Below, piece by piece: positions 1 through 7,467 of a stretch of 13,814 nt of DNA. Position numbers and translations under genes: made by a program. The stretch is from contig DZBA01000037.1 in the NCBI GenBank assembly GCA_022729775.1, positions 1 to 13,814 of the forward strand. Reading direction: 5' to 3'. Each line of letters begins with the position of its first letter. The first letter of the stretch is position 1. Under the pieces are notes generated by a model. It saw nothing but the letters and a program-made list of their open reading frames with translations, searched no databases and had not been told where the DNA came from. Origin of the DNA: Anaerolinea thermophila (GTDB lineage: Bacteria > Chloroflexota > Anaerolineae > Anaerolineales > Villigracilaceae).

Positions 1-689
1 TCTGCGTCTGTTGATGTGAGAAGCGTGACCGCGCTTGAATTTTCCGCGATGCTCAACGCCTGCGCGGATGTCATCACCGGTAAATTATCGTTGACCGGTA
101 TCACGTCCACGCTAATATCTTGCGTACTCGTAAAACTTCCATCAGAGACTTGAATCGTGACGTTGTAAATATGATTCATATCCGCGTCGTTTGGGATTTC
201 GTAATCTGGCGCGGCGATGAAATTCAATTGATTGTTTATGATGATAAATCGTGAAGCATCCGCGCCGCCGGTGATGGCGTAGGTGAGCGGCTGCGCGGGC
301 AGGTCTGCGTCTGTTGAGGTAAGAAGCGTGACCGTGCTTGAATTTTCCGCGATGCTCAACGCCTGCGCGGATGTCATCACCGGCGCGTTGTCGTTGACTG
401 GTATCATGTCCACGCTAATATCTTGCGCACTCGTAAAACTTCCGTCAGAGACTTGAATCGTGACGTTGTAAATATGATTCATGTCTGCGTCATTTGGGAT
501 TTCGTAATCTGGCGCGGCGATGAAATTCAATTGATTGTTTATGATGATAAATCGTGAAGCATCCGCGCCGCCGGTGATGGCGTAGGTGAGCGGCTGCGCG
601 GGCAGGTCTGCGTCTGTTGATGTGAGAAGCGTGACCGCGCTTGAATTTTCCGCGATGCTCAGCGCCTGCGCGGATGTCATCAACGGCAC
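1..689 (-). repeat. 303-bp tandem repeats encoding cadherin-like domains
   Basis: On the minus strand, copies run 689-387, 386-84 and 83-1 (the last cut by the window), each of 101 codons with no length change. The plus-strand start TCTGCGTCTGTTGA recurs at 1, 304 (GTTGA still matching) and 607. Positions 190-317 and 493-620 are identical over about 128 bp, and the remainder differs at few sites. A preceding copy at about 986-690 (99 codons) is related but much more diverged, lacking the DLPAQPLTY segment. Each unit carries cadherin-like calcium-site signatures (AEN, DAD, DYE, NDN), so calcium-dependent rigidity of the array is likely from family knowledge. Confidence 0.9.
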
Positions 690-3632
690 GTTGTCGTTGA
701 CCGGCGTCACATCCACGCTAATATCCTGCGTCGTTATCAGGCTTCCATCAGAGACTTGAATCATAACGTTGTAAATATGATTCATGTCCGCGTCGTTTGG
801 GATTTCGTAATCTGGCGCGCTGGTGAAACTTAATTCGCCGGTGGCTGTGTTTAAGTTGAAAAGCGCGGAGTCTGCTCCGCCGCTAATCGAATAACTTAAG
901 GCTTCGGCATCTGTCGCGGTGATTTGTGTCACGATGACGTTATTTTCTGCAATCGAAACAGTTGCGCTAGATGTAATCATAGGCGCTTGGTTGATTGGCG
1001 CGGTCATGCTCAACGCGGCTGCTTCCAACGGCGCGGATAGAGTCGCATACGTGACCATTAACTGCGGCTGGTCAGAATTTGCCGCATTGCCGGAGAAAAA
1101 TTTTACATAGTCTGCGCCGAGGTCGTCGTTATCATCCATCCCAAAAAACAGGCGAAATTGCGTCGCTCCATTTTTATTGATGAATGCCAAATTCGCCGGG
1201 TTGAGATTGACTGTGTACCATGTCGCGTCAGTTGTGGAGAGTATTTCTTGAACCGATGCCAAACCGGCAGCGGCGGAAAAATCATCAATGACCAATTCAA
1301 CGTTTCCGCTGAATGTGGTGTTGATTTCAGCCAACAGCCCCCCGTGCGTGCTGAATGGCGTTGTTCCAATCACGCCTTGTTTTTTGACGTTAAATTGCGC
1401 CGACATGATGATGGCATCATCGGGCAGCGCGTCGGTCACAAAAGATAAGATGCCTTTATATTGCTTGTCGTTGCCTTCATCACCGACATTAAGCACGTTG
1501 GAGAATCTGTCAAGCGCGCCGCCTTTGTTGGTGTTCTCGCCTGACTCAATGACCCATCCATCCTGCGTGCCGATGGAATTGAATGTAATCGTGTTGGTAG
1601 TGAAATGCGATTCCTGGGGCGTGGGCGTTGGTTGAATTGTCGGCGTAGGCGTAATGGCAGGCGCAGGCGTGACGATTGGCGTTGATGTAATGACCGGTGT
1701 CGGCGTACTGACCGGCTGCTGGTTGAACATAGATTCGTATGCGCCAATGTCTGGGGCTGTGCCGTAGAAATTATCGTTGATGCCCGGAATCCAAAAACCA
1801 TGATCAATATTCGGGCTGGATGCGAGCAGCGTAAAGTCGCCGCTGCCGGGGTTGCTTAGCGCGGGCGGGTTTTCATGCCCATTGCATTCGAACCTTGTCC
1901 AGCCGCATAATCTTGCCACGTTGACGTAGTTTGCATTCTCCCATTTGAAGCGCGGATTATACGTCGTATACCAGTTGTTGTAGTCGAAATTATTTCCGCG
2001 CGCGCCGACAGCCGATTCGTAAATTCCATACCCATAATTTTGGAAGATGTTATTCCGCATGACGATGTTATGCGCCGCGCTGATAAAATCCACCGAACTC
2101 GGATATTTTTGCGGCGTCCAACTGGTATTGTGATAGATGAATACCGCGCCGTCAGAATTCCTATCTAATTTGATGCTTCTGCCTGTGTAGTTCGAGATGA
2201 TATTTCGCAGCGCCCAAACGGGACCTTGTGTTACCGGCGCGAGCGAAATTCCCACCAATACCCTTTCTATTATATTATTTCGGAATCGTTGGTTAACGCA
2301 CGCGCCTTCCGGTTCCAGCGCGTCATCGCTGATGTCATGAATCCGGTTGTTGTAAATATCGGCGTCAAATGCCAGCGCGGAATTTTCCGCATCGCCCGAT
2401 GAGCCGGTGTAAATGCCGTTAAAGAAATGATGAATGTCATTGCCGCGTATAATCGCGCCGATGTGTCCCCGCAGGATAATTGCGGTTCCTTCCATCCATG
2501 TGCCTTTCACTGCCTTCCATTGCCACTCGTTTACTGGCGGGTCATAAATTTCATTGTATTCGATGCGCGTGTCGTTGCCGCGACTGTCGCCGCCTGTCCA
2601 TTCGATGAAGATTCCCTTTTGTGCATTGTGAATTTTATTTTTGCGTATCACAACATGCGAAGTATTTTTTATGCAAATACCGCATCCATAATACGCGCCG
2701 TAATAGCGAATTTCGAATCCTTCGATCCAGAGCCAGTCTTTCATATTTGCTTCAAATCCGCCGCTGAGGAAGGGGACTTGCCATGTATGCCGCGATGGGT
2801 TATCCAAGCTGCGCACATATAACCGGGTTGAGTTGGGCGCAATGTACCAGCCTTCCGTCATTGGAATACTGTTATGACCAAGCCCGTTGAGCAATCCTTT
2901 AAGGCTGTCATACATGTAATGTCGCTTTTTGTCGCGCGCCAAATATGAGATGGGCGTATCCAAATTGGTAAACCAGACATTTCTCGAATACGCAGTCCAA
3001 CTTCTGCTGACTGTTTTTGAGCCATCGAGAATTGCGCCGCTGCCCTCTGCCTTGACCTGTATCCAATTGCCTGCGCTCCCAAAGTTGGGGAAGACAACCG
3101 TTTCCCGGTAGATTCCATCCGCAACAAGAACCTGCGTTCCCGGCGTCGCGCGATTGACCGCCTGCTGGATTGTGTTGAATGGCGCGAAGATGGAGCCATC
3201 CCCGCCGGGCGCGGCGTTATCGTCCACGCGCAGAATCAGCGCGGGCGTAAATTGAATCTCATCCGCTTGTGTGACTGCCGCGCCGCTGATTTCAACCAGT
3301 CCGTCGCACACCATCACTTCGTATGTTGTGACCGGGGAAAGCCCAAACAAACTTCCGATGAGTCGTCCGTTTACGTATGCAAGCGGGTGACCGGATTGCC
3401 AATTCGCTTCCCCGCTTTTTCTATACAATACCTCGGCTGCTCCCGGTAGGCTGGGTCCGCTGACAACAATTCCCATCGTTTCGATGTTTGCTGTCAAATC
3501 TAATTTTGTAAATATGGAAACCCTGTCCGAAACTGCCAACGCGGGATGATAGGCTGTTGTAAAAAAAATAAATAGGATGAGCAGCCATGAAATGATTTTG
3601 TAAAATTGGGTTGGGAATGAATATGCGCGCAT
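1..3632 (-). CDS. Secreted beta-helix / DNRLRE-like / cadherin-repeat mosaic protein (C-terminus beyond window)
   Basis: One frame stays open from the ATG at 3632 to the left edge, giving 1210 complete codons with no stop seen. Residues 1-33 form a signal peptide (hydrophobic run WLLILFIFF, cleavage site near ALA). Residues ~40-130 look like a fibronectin-type beta sandwich (LSPVTTYEVMV). From ~136 (VDDNAAPGGDGS, then FNTIQQAVNRA) to ~600 there is a right-handed parallel beta-helix with repeated strands of the kind IRGNDIHHFFNGIYTG and MRNNIFQNYGYGIYES. It ends in a typical closing motif, DIGAYE at 628-633. A Thr-Pro linker follows at ~643-670, then a DNRLRE-like module at ~680-864 (QYKGILSF), then cadherin-like repeats from ~883 (AEN, DYEIP, NHIYNV, VNDNAP). 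The protein is probably an extracellular adhesin or polysaccharide-binding or -degrading protein; no catalytic residues could be assigned. Upstream in-frame TGA and a weak AGAGA ribosome site support the chosen start. Sure of the architecture, unsure of the role. Confidence 0.85.
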   Translation of the reverse strand, partial: MRAYSFPTQFYKIISWLLILFIFFTTAYHPALAVSDRVSIFTKLDLTANIETMGIVVSGPSLPGAAEVLYRKSGEANWQSGHPLAYVNGRLIGSLFGLSPVTTYEVMVCDGLVEISGAAVTQADEIQFTPALILRVDDNAAPGGDGSIFAPFNTIQQAVNRATPGTQVLVADGIYRETVVFPNFGSAGNWIQVKAEGSGAILDGSKTVSRSWTAYSRNVWFTNLDTPISYLARDKKRHYMYDSLKGLLNGLGHNSIPMTEGWYIAPNSTRLYVRSLDNPSRHTWQVPFLSGGFEANMKDWLWIEGFEIRYYGAYYGCGICIKNTSHVVIRKNKIHNAQKGIFIEWTGGDSRGNDTRIEYNEIYDPPVNEWQWKAVKGTWMEGTAIILRGHIGAIIRGNDIHHFFNGIYTGSSGDAENSALAFDADIYNNRIHDISDDALEPEGACVNQRFRNNIIERVLVGISLAPVTQGPVWALRNIISNYTGRSIKLDRNSDGAVFIYHNTSWTPQKYPSSVDFISAAHNIVMRNNIFQNYGYGIYESAVGARGNNFDYNNWYTTYNPRFKWENANYVNVARLCGWTRFECNGHENPPALSNPGSGDFTLLASSPNIDHGFWIPGINDNFYGTAPDIGAYESMFNQQPVSTPTPVITSTPIVTPAPAITPTPTIQPTPTPQESHFTTNTITFNSIGTQDGWVIESGENTNKGGALDRFSNVLNVGDEGNDKQYKGILSFVTDALPDDAIIMSAQFNVKKQGVIGTTPFSTHGGLLAEINTTFSGNVELVIDDFSAAAGLASVQEILSTTDATWYTVNLNPANLAFINKNGATQFRLFFGMDDNDDLGADYVKFFSGNAANSDQPQLMVTYATLSAPLEAAALSMTAPINQAPMITSSATVSIAENNVIVTQITATDAEALSYSISGGADSALFNLNTATGELSFTSAPDYEIPNDADMNHIYNVMIQVSDGSLITTQDISVDVTPVNDNVPLMTSAQALSIAENSSAVTLLTSTDADLPAQPLTYAITGGADASRFIIINNQLNFIAAPDYEIPNDADMNHIYNVTIQVSDGSFTSAQDISVDMIPVNDNAPVMTSAQALSIAENSSTVTLLTSTDADLPAQPLTYAITGGADASRFIIINNQLNFIAAPDYEIPNDADMNHIYNVTIQVSDGSFTSTQDISVDVIPVNDNLPVMTSAQALSIAENSSAVTLLTSTDA

Positions 3633-3648
3633 CACGTTCTCTATGATG

Positions 3649-3654
3649 ATTGTA
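3649..3654 (-). promoter_or_regulatory. Candidate -10 box for the secreted mosaic protein gene
   Basis: TACAAT on the minus strand lies 16 nt before the ATG at 3632. An ATGAAA-like -35 sits about 18 nt further upstream. The predicted 5' leader would be only about 9-10 nt, leaving room for the weak AGAGA. Position and similarity only. Confidence 0.3.
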
Positions 3655-3773
3655 TTGCTTCGCGCTGCCCAATTTCATCGTGACTTCATTGCAATCGTAA
3701 AAGCGGACATTTTGCCATCGTCCCCCAAACATACCATTTTGATAACAACCTCTTAATTTGCCTTGCATTCGTG

Positions 3774-3779
3774 TACAAT
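3774..3779 (+). promoter_or_regulatory. Candidate -10 box for the metallophosphoesterase gene
   Basis: TACAAT is located 30 nt before the chosen ATG at 3810. The leader would contain the Shine-Dalgarno GGAAAGG at 3797-3803. No convincing -35 element is visible at 16-18 nt spacing. Confidence 0.3.
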
Positions 3780-3809
3780 AGCCAATATTTATTACTGGAA
3801 AGGTCGTTT

Positions 3810-4544
3810 ATGCGTATCGCGTTTCTTTCTGACATTCACGGCAATTACACGGCGTTTGAGGCTGTTCTTAATGATATTAAGACGCAAAAAATTGATCAAT
3901 ATATTTGCCTCGGCGATACGATCACCATGGGACCGCAGCCCATAGAAACGCTGAATGCGCTTCGGGAATTAAACTGCCTGTTCGTCAAAGGGAACCATGA
4001 CGCGGCAGTGTTGAATCCCGAATTGGCGGCAAAGTATGAGATTACCCATTATTTGATTCCGGACTTGCATTGGTGCCGTGAAAAATTAAGCGCCGACGAT
4101 TTCAAATTCCTTGATTCGTTCCCGCCCATGCTTCCCGTCACCCTGCCCAACGGAATCAAAATCCTTGCGTTTCATGGCTCGCCGCTTTCGCCCACCGATA
4201 TTATTCAGGCGACCACCCCGCCAGAGTTGCTGGATAAATATTTCGAAGGACAGGACGCGGATATTTACATCGGCGGGCACTCGCATATTCAAATGGTGCG
4301 GCGCTATGGCGAAAAACTCATCCTCAATTCTGGAAGCATAGGCAACGCGTTCAAGTTTGCTTACTCGCCGGGCATTTCTCCCAGATTGCTGCCCTGGGCT
4401 GAGTACATGGTCATTGACCAAGTCGCGGATTCGGTCAGCATCGAGTCGCGCCGCGTTTATTTCAACACCGATGAATTGCAAGACATCGTCAAGGATAGCG
4501 GGCTGCCCGGCACGGCATGGTGGCTGCGGCAATATGGCAAGTAA
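3810..4544 (+). CDS. Calcineurin-like metallophosphoesterase, YfcE/MJ0936-type
   Basis: The protein has 244 residues. The ATG at 3810 is preferred to the in-frame ATG at 3771 because GGAAAGG lies 6 nt ahead of it and the conserved first strand (MRIAFLSDIHGN) begins there. Dinuclear-metal ligands are in place: D8 and H10 (SDIH), D36 (LGD), N62-H63-D64 (GNHD), H122 (FHGSP) and H157/H159 (GGHSH), followed by LNSGSIG at 172-178. This pattern belongs to the small phosphodiesterase group that includes YfcE, which needs Mn or similar metals; the physiological substrate is unknown. The segment after the GD motif reads GDTITMGP rather than the common GDxVGYG, so substrate preference may differ. Cytosolic, no signal peptide. 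The stop codon TAA (4542-4544) lies inside the left direct repeat of the inserted element that follows, so the gene now sits 210 bp from its likely terminator. Confidence 0.88.
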   Translation: MRIAFLSDIHGNYTAFEAVLNDIKTQKIDQYICLGDTITMGPQPIETLNALRELNCLFVKGNHDAAVLNPELAAKYEITHYLIPDLHWCREKLSADDFKFLDSFPPMLPVTLPNGIKILAFHGSPLSPTDIIQATTPPELLDKYFEGQDADIYIGGHSHIQMVRRYGEKLILNSGSIGNAFKFAYSPGISPRLLPWAEYMVIDQVADSVSIESRRVYFNTDELQDIVKDSGLPGTAWWLRQYGK

Positions 4545-4547
4545 AAT
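4537..4547 (+). repeat. Left 11-bp direct repeat (putative target duplication)
   Basis: GCAAGTAAAAT contains the last sense codon bases and the TAA of the metallophosphoesterase gene. The same 11 bases recur at 4742-4752, directly on the other side of the inverted-repeat element. Confidence 0.6.
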
Positions 4548-4741
4548 TATGGTTTATTCAAGGTCGCTTGACAAATCCGCGCCATGCTCCTTGAGGCGTG
4601 TCACCCTCCCGAAGGACATCGGGACGATGTGAGTGAAACGAAGGGTCTCTACCCCAGCGGCAAGACTCTCACCTGCACTTGCAGTGCGGTGCAAGTGTCG
4701 CTCCGCTCAGAGTGACAAAAACCAGACCTTGAATAAGCCAT
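4548..4741. mobile_element. MITE-like 194-bp inverted-repeat element flanked by 11-bp direct repeats
   Basis: The ends form a 17-bp inverted repeat with a single mismatch: ATGGTTTATTCAAGGTC at 4549-4565 against the reverse complement of 4725-4741. The direct repeat GCAAGTAAAAT lies immediately outside both ends (4537-4547 and 4742-4752), as expected for a target duplication. No gene is visible inside. The interior holds a second inverted pair, TGTCACCCT at 4599-4607 and AGAGTGACA at 4709-4717. It also holds an 8-bp perfect hairpin (CACTTGCA 4676-4683, loop of 6, TGCAAGTG 4690-4697) and a CCCGA/TCGGG hairpin (4608-4612/4619-4623). The phrases GAAACGAAGGGTCTC and CTCTGAGCGGAGCG resemble a dispersed bacterial repeat family I know from memory of environmental genomes; this needs a genome search. 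It covers most of the 4545-4866 gap; no other gene is seen there. Confidence 0.6.
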
Positions 4742-4752
4742 GCAAGTAAAAT
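4742..4752 (+). repeat. Right 11-bp direct repeat (putative target duplication)
   Basis: A second exact copy of GCAAGTAAAAT, directly preceding the terminator stem at 4754. Removing one copy plus the element would join the metallophosphoesterase stop codon to the terminator with only a few bases between. Confidence 0.6.
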
Positions 4753-4753
4753 G

Positions 4754-4782
4754 CAGAACACGGCTACAAAAGCCGTGTTCTG
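4754..4782 (+). terminator. Hairpin terminator, originally next to the metallophosphoesterase gene
   Basis: A perfect 12-bp stem (CAGAACACGGCT 4754-4765, loop ACAAA, AGCCGTGTTCTG 4771-4782) is followed by TTATATAATAA, a weak T tract. It probably terminates the metallophosphoesterase transcript; the weak tail leaves some doubt. Confidence 0.6.
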
Positions 4783-4785
4783 TTA

Positions 4786-4791
4786 TATAAT
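4786..4791 (+). promoter_or_regulatory. Candidate -10 box for the TRAP binding-protein gene
   Basis: A perfect TATAAT stands directly after the terminator hairpin and 75 nt before the dctP ATG. No TTGACA-like -35 is visible at 16-18 nt, as that stretch is the hairpin itself, so an activator or a different sigma factor may be involved. Confidence 0.35.
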
Positions 4792-4866
4792 AAACAAACG
4801 GCAGTTTCGACCTTGCCCAATGGGAAATATGAAACGCCGTAAACCCAATTTCTAAAGGAGAGAAAT

Positions 4867-6030
4867 ATGTACAGAAGAGATTTTTTGAAAATCGCCGGAC
4901 TTGGTGTTGCTGCAACCACCTTTGCAGCGTGCGCGGCTGAACCCACCCCCGCCGCGCCTGCTGCCCCTGCTGCGGATGGCTCCGCTCCCGCAACACAGGC
5001 TCCTGCCGTTGATGTGGCAAGCGATGACCTTCCCGAACTTGATTGGCAGATGGCGACCAGCTGGACGCCCGCTGTGGATGTCCTCTTTGGTGGAACGCAA
5101 AATTTTGCGAACCGCGTCGCTTCCTTGACCGGTGGTAAATTCAAAATTACCCCGCGCGCTGGCGGCGAACTGGCGAAGGCGACGGAAGTTTTGGATGTCG
5201 TTTCTTCCGGCGCAGTGCCGATTGGTCACACCGCTTCTTACTACTACATTGGCAAGAGCTGGGTCATGGCGTTTGGCACTTGTCTCCCCTTCGGTTTGAC
5301 CATCAACCAGCAGAACGCCTGGTTCTATCATGGCGGCGGCTTGGAGATGCTTCAAGACTTCTATGCCAAGAAATTTAATGTCATTCAGTTCCCTGCGGGC
5401 AATACCGGCGTGCAGATGGGCGGCTGGTTCCGCAAAGAAATCAACACCCTTGCTGATTTGCAGGGCTTGAAAATGCGCATCCCCGGTTTGGGCGGTCAGG
5501 TCATGTCCGCGCTGGGTGTGCAGGTACAAAACCTCCCCGCTGGCGAAATCTTCCAAGCGTTGGAAACCGGCGCGATTGACGCCGCTGAGTGGGTTGGTCC
5601 TTATGATGATGAGAAACTCGGTCTGTATAAGGCGACTGGCTTCTACTATGCCCCGAGCTGGTGGGAACCGGGTTCATCCCTCGAATTACAGATCAATCTC
5701 GACGAATGGAACAAACTCCCCGCGCTCTATCAGGAAGCGATCAAGGTTGCGGCAGCCGAAGGCAATATCATGATGACCGCGCACTATGACGCAGTTAACG
5801 GCGAAGCGCTGGAACGCCTTGTGGCAGGTGGCGTTGAATTGAAGTTCTACAGCGATGAAATCATGAAGGCAGCCAAGGAAACAGCCTTTGGACTTTATGA
5901 GGCGAAAGCCGCTGAAGACCCCGAGTTCAAAGCCATTTACGAACCGTGGAAAGAGTTCCGCGCGCGCGCGCAAAAGTGGATCTTCACCAACGAATTCAAC
6001 TTCATGAAATTCCTCGAAGCGAATCAATAA
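4867..6030 (+). CDS. dctP: TRAP transporter substrate-binding lipoprotein, TakP/DctP family
   Basis: The protein has 387 residues and a strong ribosome site (AAAGGAGAG) ahead of the ATG. The N-terminus has a twin-arginine-like motif (RRDFLK) and a lipobox-like FAAC with Cys22, so export as a membrane-tethered lipoprotein is likely. An Ala/Pro-rich linker (~23-50) precedes the solute-binding domain. The domain closely matches the 2-oxo-acid binder TakP in my memory: GHTASYYYIGK (120-130), PFGLTINQQNAW, FPAGNTGVQMGGWFRKEI (175-192) and AAEWVGPYDDEK (239-250). In that family a Gln, the Arg of the FRKE segment and the Glu-Trp pair (here Q183, R189, E241-W242) line the carboxylate and sodium site. 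It should capture pyruvate-like 2-oxo acids or related carboxylates outside the cell and deliver them to DctQM, encoded convergently just downstream. Ligand identity is inference. Confidence 0.93.
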   Translation: MYRRDFLKIAGLGVAATTFAACAAEPTPAAPAAPAADGSAPATQAPAVDVASDDLPELDWQMATSWTPAVDVLFGGTQNFANRVASLTGGKFKITPRAGGELAKATEVLDVVSSGAVPIGHTASYYYIGKSWVMAFGTCLPFGLTINQQNAWFYHGGGLEMLQDFYAKKFNVIQFPAGNTGVQMGGWFRKEINTLADLQGLKMRIPGLGGQVMSALGVQVQNLPAGEIFQALETGAIDAAEWVGPYDDEKLGLYKATGFYYAPSWWEPGSSLELQINLDEWNKLPALYQEAIKVAAAEGNIMMTAHYDAVNGEALERLVAGGVELKFYSDEIMKAAKETAFGLYEAKAAEDPEFKAIYEPWKEFRARAQKWIFTNEFNFMKFLEANQ

Positions 6031-6046
6031 ATCTATAAATAGTTGT

Positions 6047-6083
6047 AAAAAAACAGGCGCACATTTTGTACGCCTGTTTTTTT
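6047..6083. terminator. Bidirectional terminator between dctP and dctM
   Basis: AAAAAAACAGGCG (6047-6059) pairs perfectly with CGCCTGTTTTTTT (6071-6083) across an 11-nt loop, giving a T run on either strand. It lies between the convergent dctP and dctM stop codons. Confidence 0.88.
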
Positions 6084-6092
6084 GTTAATTGT

Positions 6093-7439
6093 CTATTTGC
6101 CCCATTGCGCGGAAAGGTCAATCAGCCAGGTCACGGTTTGTGGGAAGAACAAGATGATGAGCAGCGCGACTACTTGCATTGCCATAAAGGGCAGCGCGCC
6201 TTTGTGAATATCCGAAGTGGGAATTTCCTTTGGCGCGGAGGTTTGCAGGTAGAAAAGCGAAAAACCCACAGGCGGGGAAATAAACGCGGTTTGCAGGTTG
6301 ATGGCAAACAACACAGCGAGCCAAACCATGTCAATGCCAAGCGCCTGGGCGGCAGGCACAAAAAGCGGCATGGCGATAAAACTGATTTCGATGAATTCCA
6401 AAAAGATGCCAAGCAGGAAGATGGCAATGTTGGCGACAATGATAAACGCCCAATATCCGCCGGGCAAGTTGACCAGCCATTCGGTGATGAGTCTTTGTCC
6501 GCCCAAGCCGTCAAACACCAAACTGAAAAAAGTTGATGCAAATAAAATGGTAATCACCAGCGCTGTGACGCGCGCTGTGGATATGGCTGCTTCCCTCACC
6601 AATTTGAAGGAGAGTCTCTTATTCATCCACGCCAGCAAGGTGGCGCCAATGGCTCCCACGCTGCCTGCCTCGGTGGGAGAGGCAAAACCGAAGAAGATGC
6701 TGCCCAAAACGGCAAAGACGAGCAATCCTGGCGGGAGAATGACGCGCATGGCTTCGCGCAGCATTTCACCTTTTGTCAGGGCAAATTCACTTACCGGGGG
6801 AAGGGGCGCAAGTTCCGGCTTGATGCGCGTGATGACAATCACATACAACATATAAAGACCGGATAGTAAAAGTCCCGGTATCACCGAGCCGACAAAAAGG
6901 TCTCCGACTGGCACGCCGATTTGGTCGCTTAACACCACCAGCACCAAACTTGGCGGAAGCATTTGCGCGAGCGTTCCGGACGCGGTGATGGCGCCGGTTG
7001 CCAATTGGTTGTCGTACCCGTGTTTGATCATGGTGGGGAGCGCCAGCATTCCCATCATGATGATGGTTGCGGCGACGACGCCGGTGGTTGCCGCAAGCAA
7101 TGTGCCAACCAGAATGACCGCGAGCGCAAGTCCGCCCCTGATTTTGCCCATCATTTTTCCCACAGTTTCGAGAAGTTCTTCAGCCAGCCCGGAGCGTTCA
7201 AAGACCGCGCCCATAAAGATAAAAAATGGGATTGCCAGCAGCGTAAAATCGGACATTGTCCCAAACCAGCGGCTGGGAAGCAGCTTAAGCAGGTTGAGGT
7301 TGAACGCGCCGAGCGCATACCCAATTCCGCCGAATAAGATGGCTGTGGCGGCAAAGGAATACCCAACGGGGTATCCGCTCATGATGAAGATAAAAAACCC
7401 GACGAACATAATAATGGAAAGCCATTCAAAGTGTGTCAT
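6093..7439 (-). CDS. dctM: TRAP transporter large permease subunit DctM
   Basis: The protein has 448 residues, the usual length for DctM, and is hydrophobic throughout with about 11-13 predicted membrane spans. Recognisable family segments are SGYPVGYSFA near the N-terminus, LLAIPFFIFMGAVFERSGLAEELL, the GTLLAATTGVVAATIIMMGMLALP helix, and ASGTLAQMLPPSLVLVVL. The C-terminal half repeats this with FLEFIEISFIAMPLFVPAA and NLQTAFISPPVGFSLFYL. It forms the sodium-coupled translocation channel that works with DctQ and the binding protein. A GGGAG ribosome site precedes the ATG, which is 28 nt after the dctQ stop, so dctQ-dctM form one operon. The hydrophilic loop of some fused DctQM proteins is absent. 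Termination is at the shared hairpin 6047-6083. Confidence 0.95.
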   Translation of the reverse strand: MTHFEWLSIIMFVGFFIFIMSGYPVGYSFAATAILFGGIGYALGAFNLNLLKLLPSRWFGTMSDFTLLAIPFFIFMGAVFERSGLAEELLETVGKMMGKIRGGLALAVILVGTLLAATTGVVAATIIMMGMLALPTMIKHGYDNQLATGAITASGTLAQMLPPSLVLVVLSDQIGVPVGDLFVGSVIPGLLLSGLYMLYVIVITRIKPELAPLPPVSEFALTKGEMLREAMRVILPPGLLVFAVLGSIFFGFASPTEAGSVGAIGATLLAWMNKRLSFKLVREAAISTARVTALVITILFASTFFSLVFDGLGGQRLITEWLVNLPGGYWAFIIVANIAIFLLGIFLEFIEISFIAMPLFVPAAQALGIDMVWLAVLFAINLQTAFISPPVGFSLFYLQTSAPKEIPTSDIHKGALPFMAMQVVALLIILFFPQTVTWLIDLSAQWGK

Positions 7440-7467
7440 GGTGTGTTACTCCCATTGTTCATGATGA

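Noticed and set aside
1..1003. CRISPR-like periodicity in the left part
   Set aside because: The period is 303 bp, the whole unit is repeated and the frame is coding, so these are protein domain repeats and not a repeat-spacer array.
3421..3768. Minus-strand open frame of 115 codons upstream of and overlapping the secreted protein start
   Set aside because: It runs in a different frame over the signal-peptide region, has no ribosome site and a composition unlike a real protein; the overlapping frame has a coherent signal peptide and domains.
4852..5556. Minus-strand open frame of 234 codons opposite dctP
   Set aside because: Antisense to a well-conserved TRAP binding protein; no ribosome site and no recognisable domain.
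5957..5972. CG dinucleotide run (possible Z-DNA or recombination signal)
   Set aside because: It simply encodes RARA in dctP, and GCGC-rich tracts are common throughout the window.
6298..7464. Several plus-strand open frames opposite dctM
   Set aside because: Antisense shadows of the dctM codons; low-complexity sequence with no ribosome sites or family motifs, while dctM is unmistakable.
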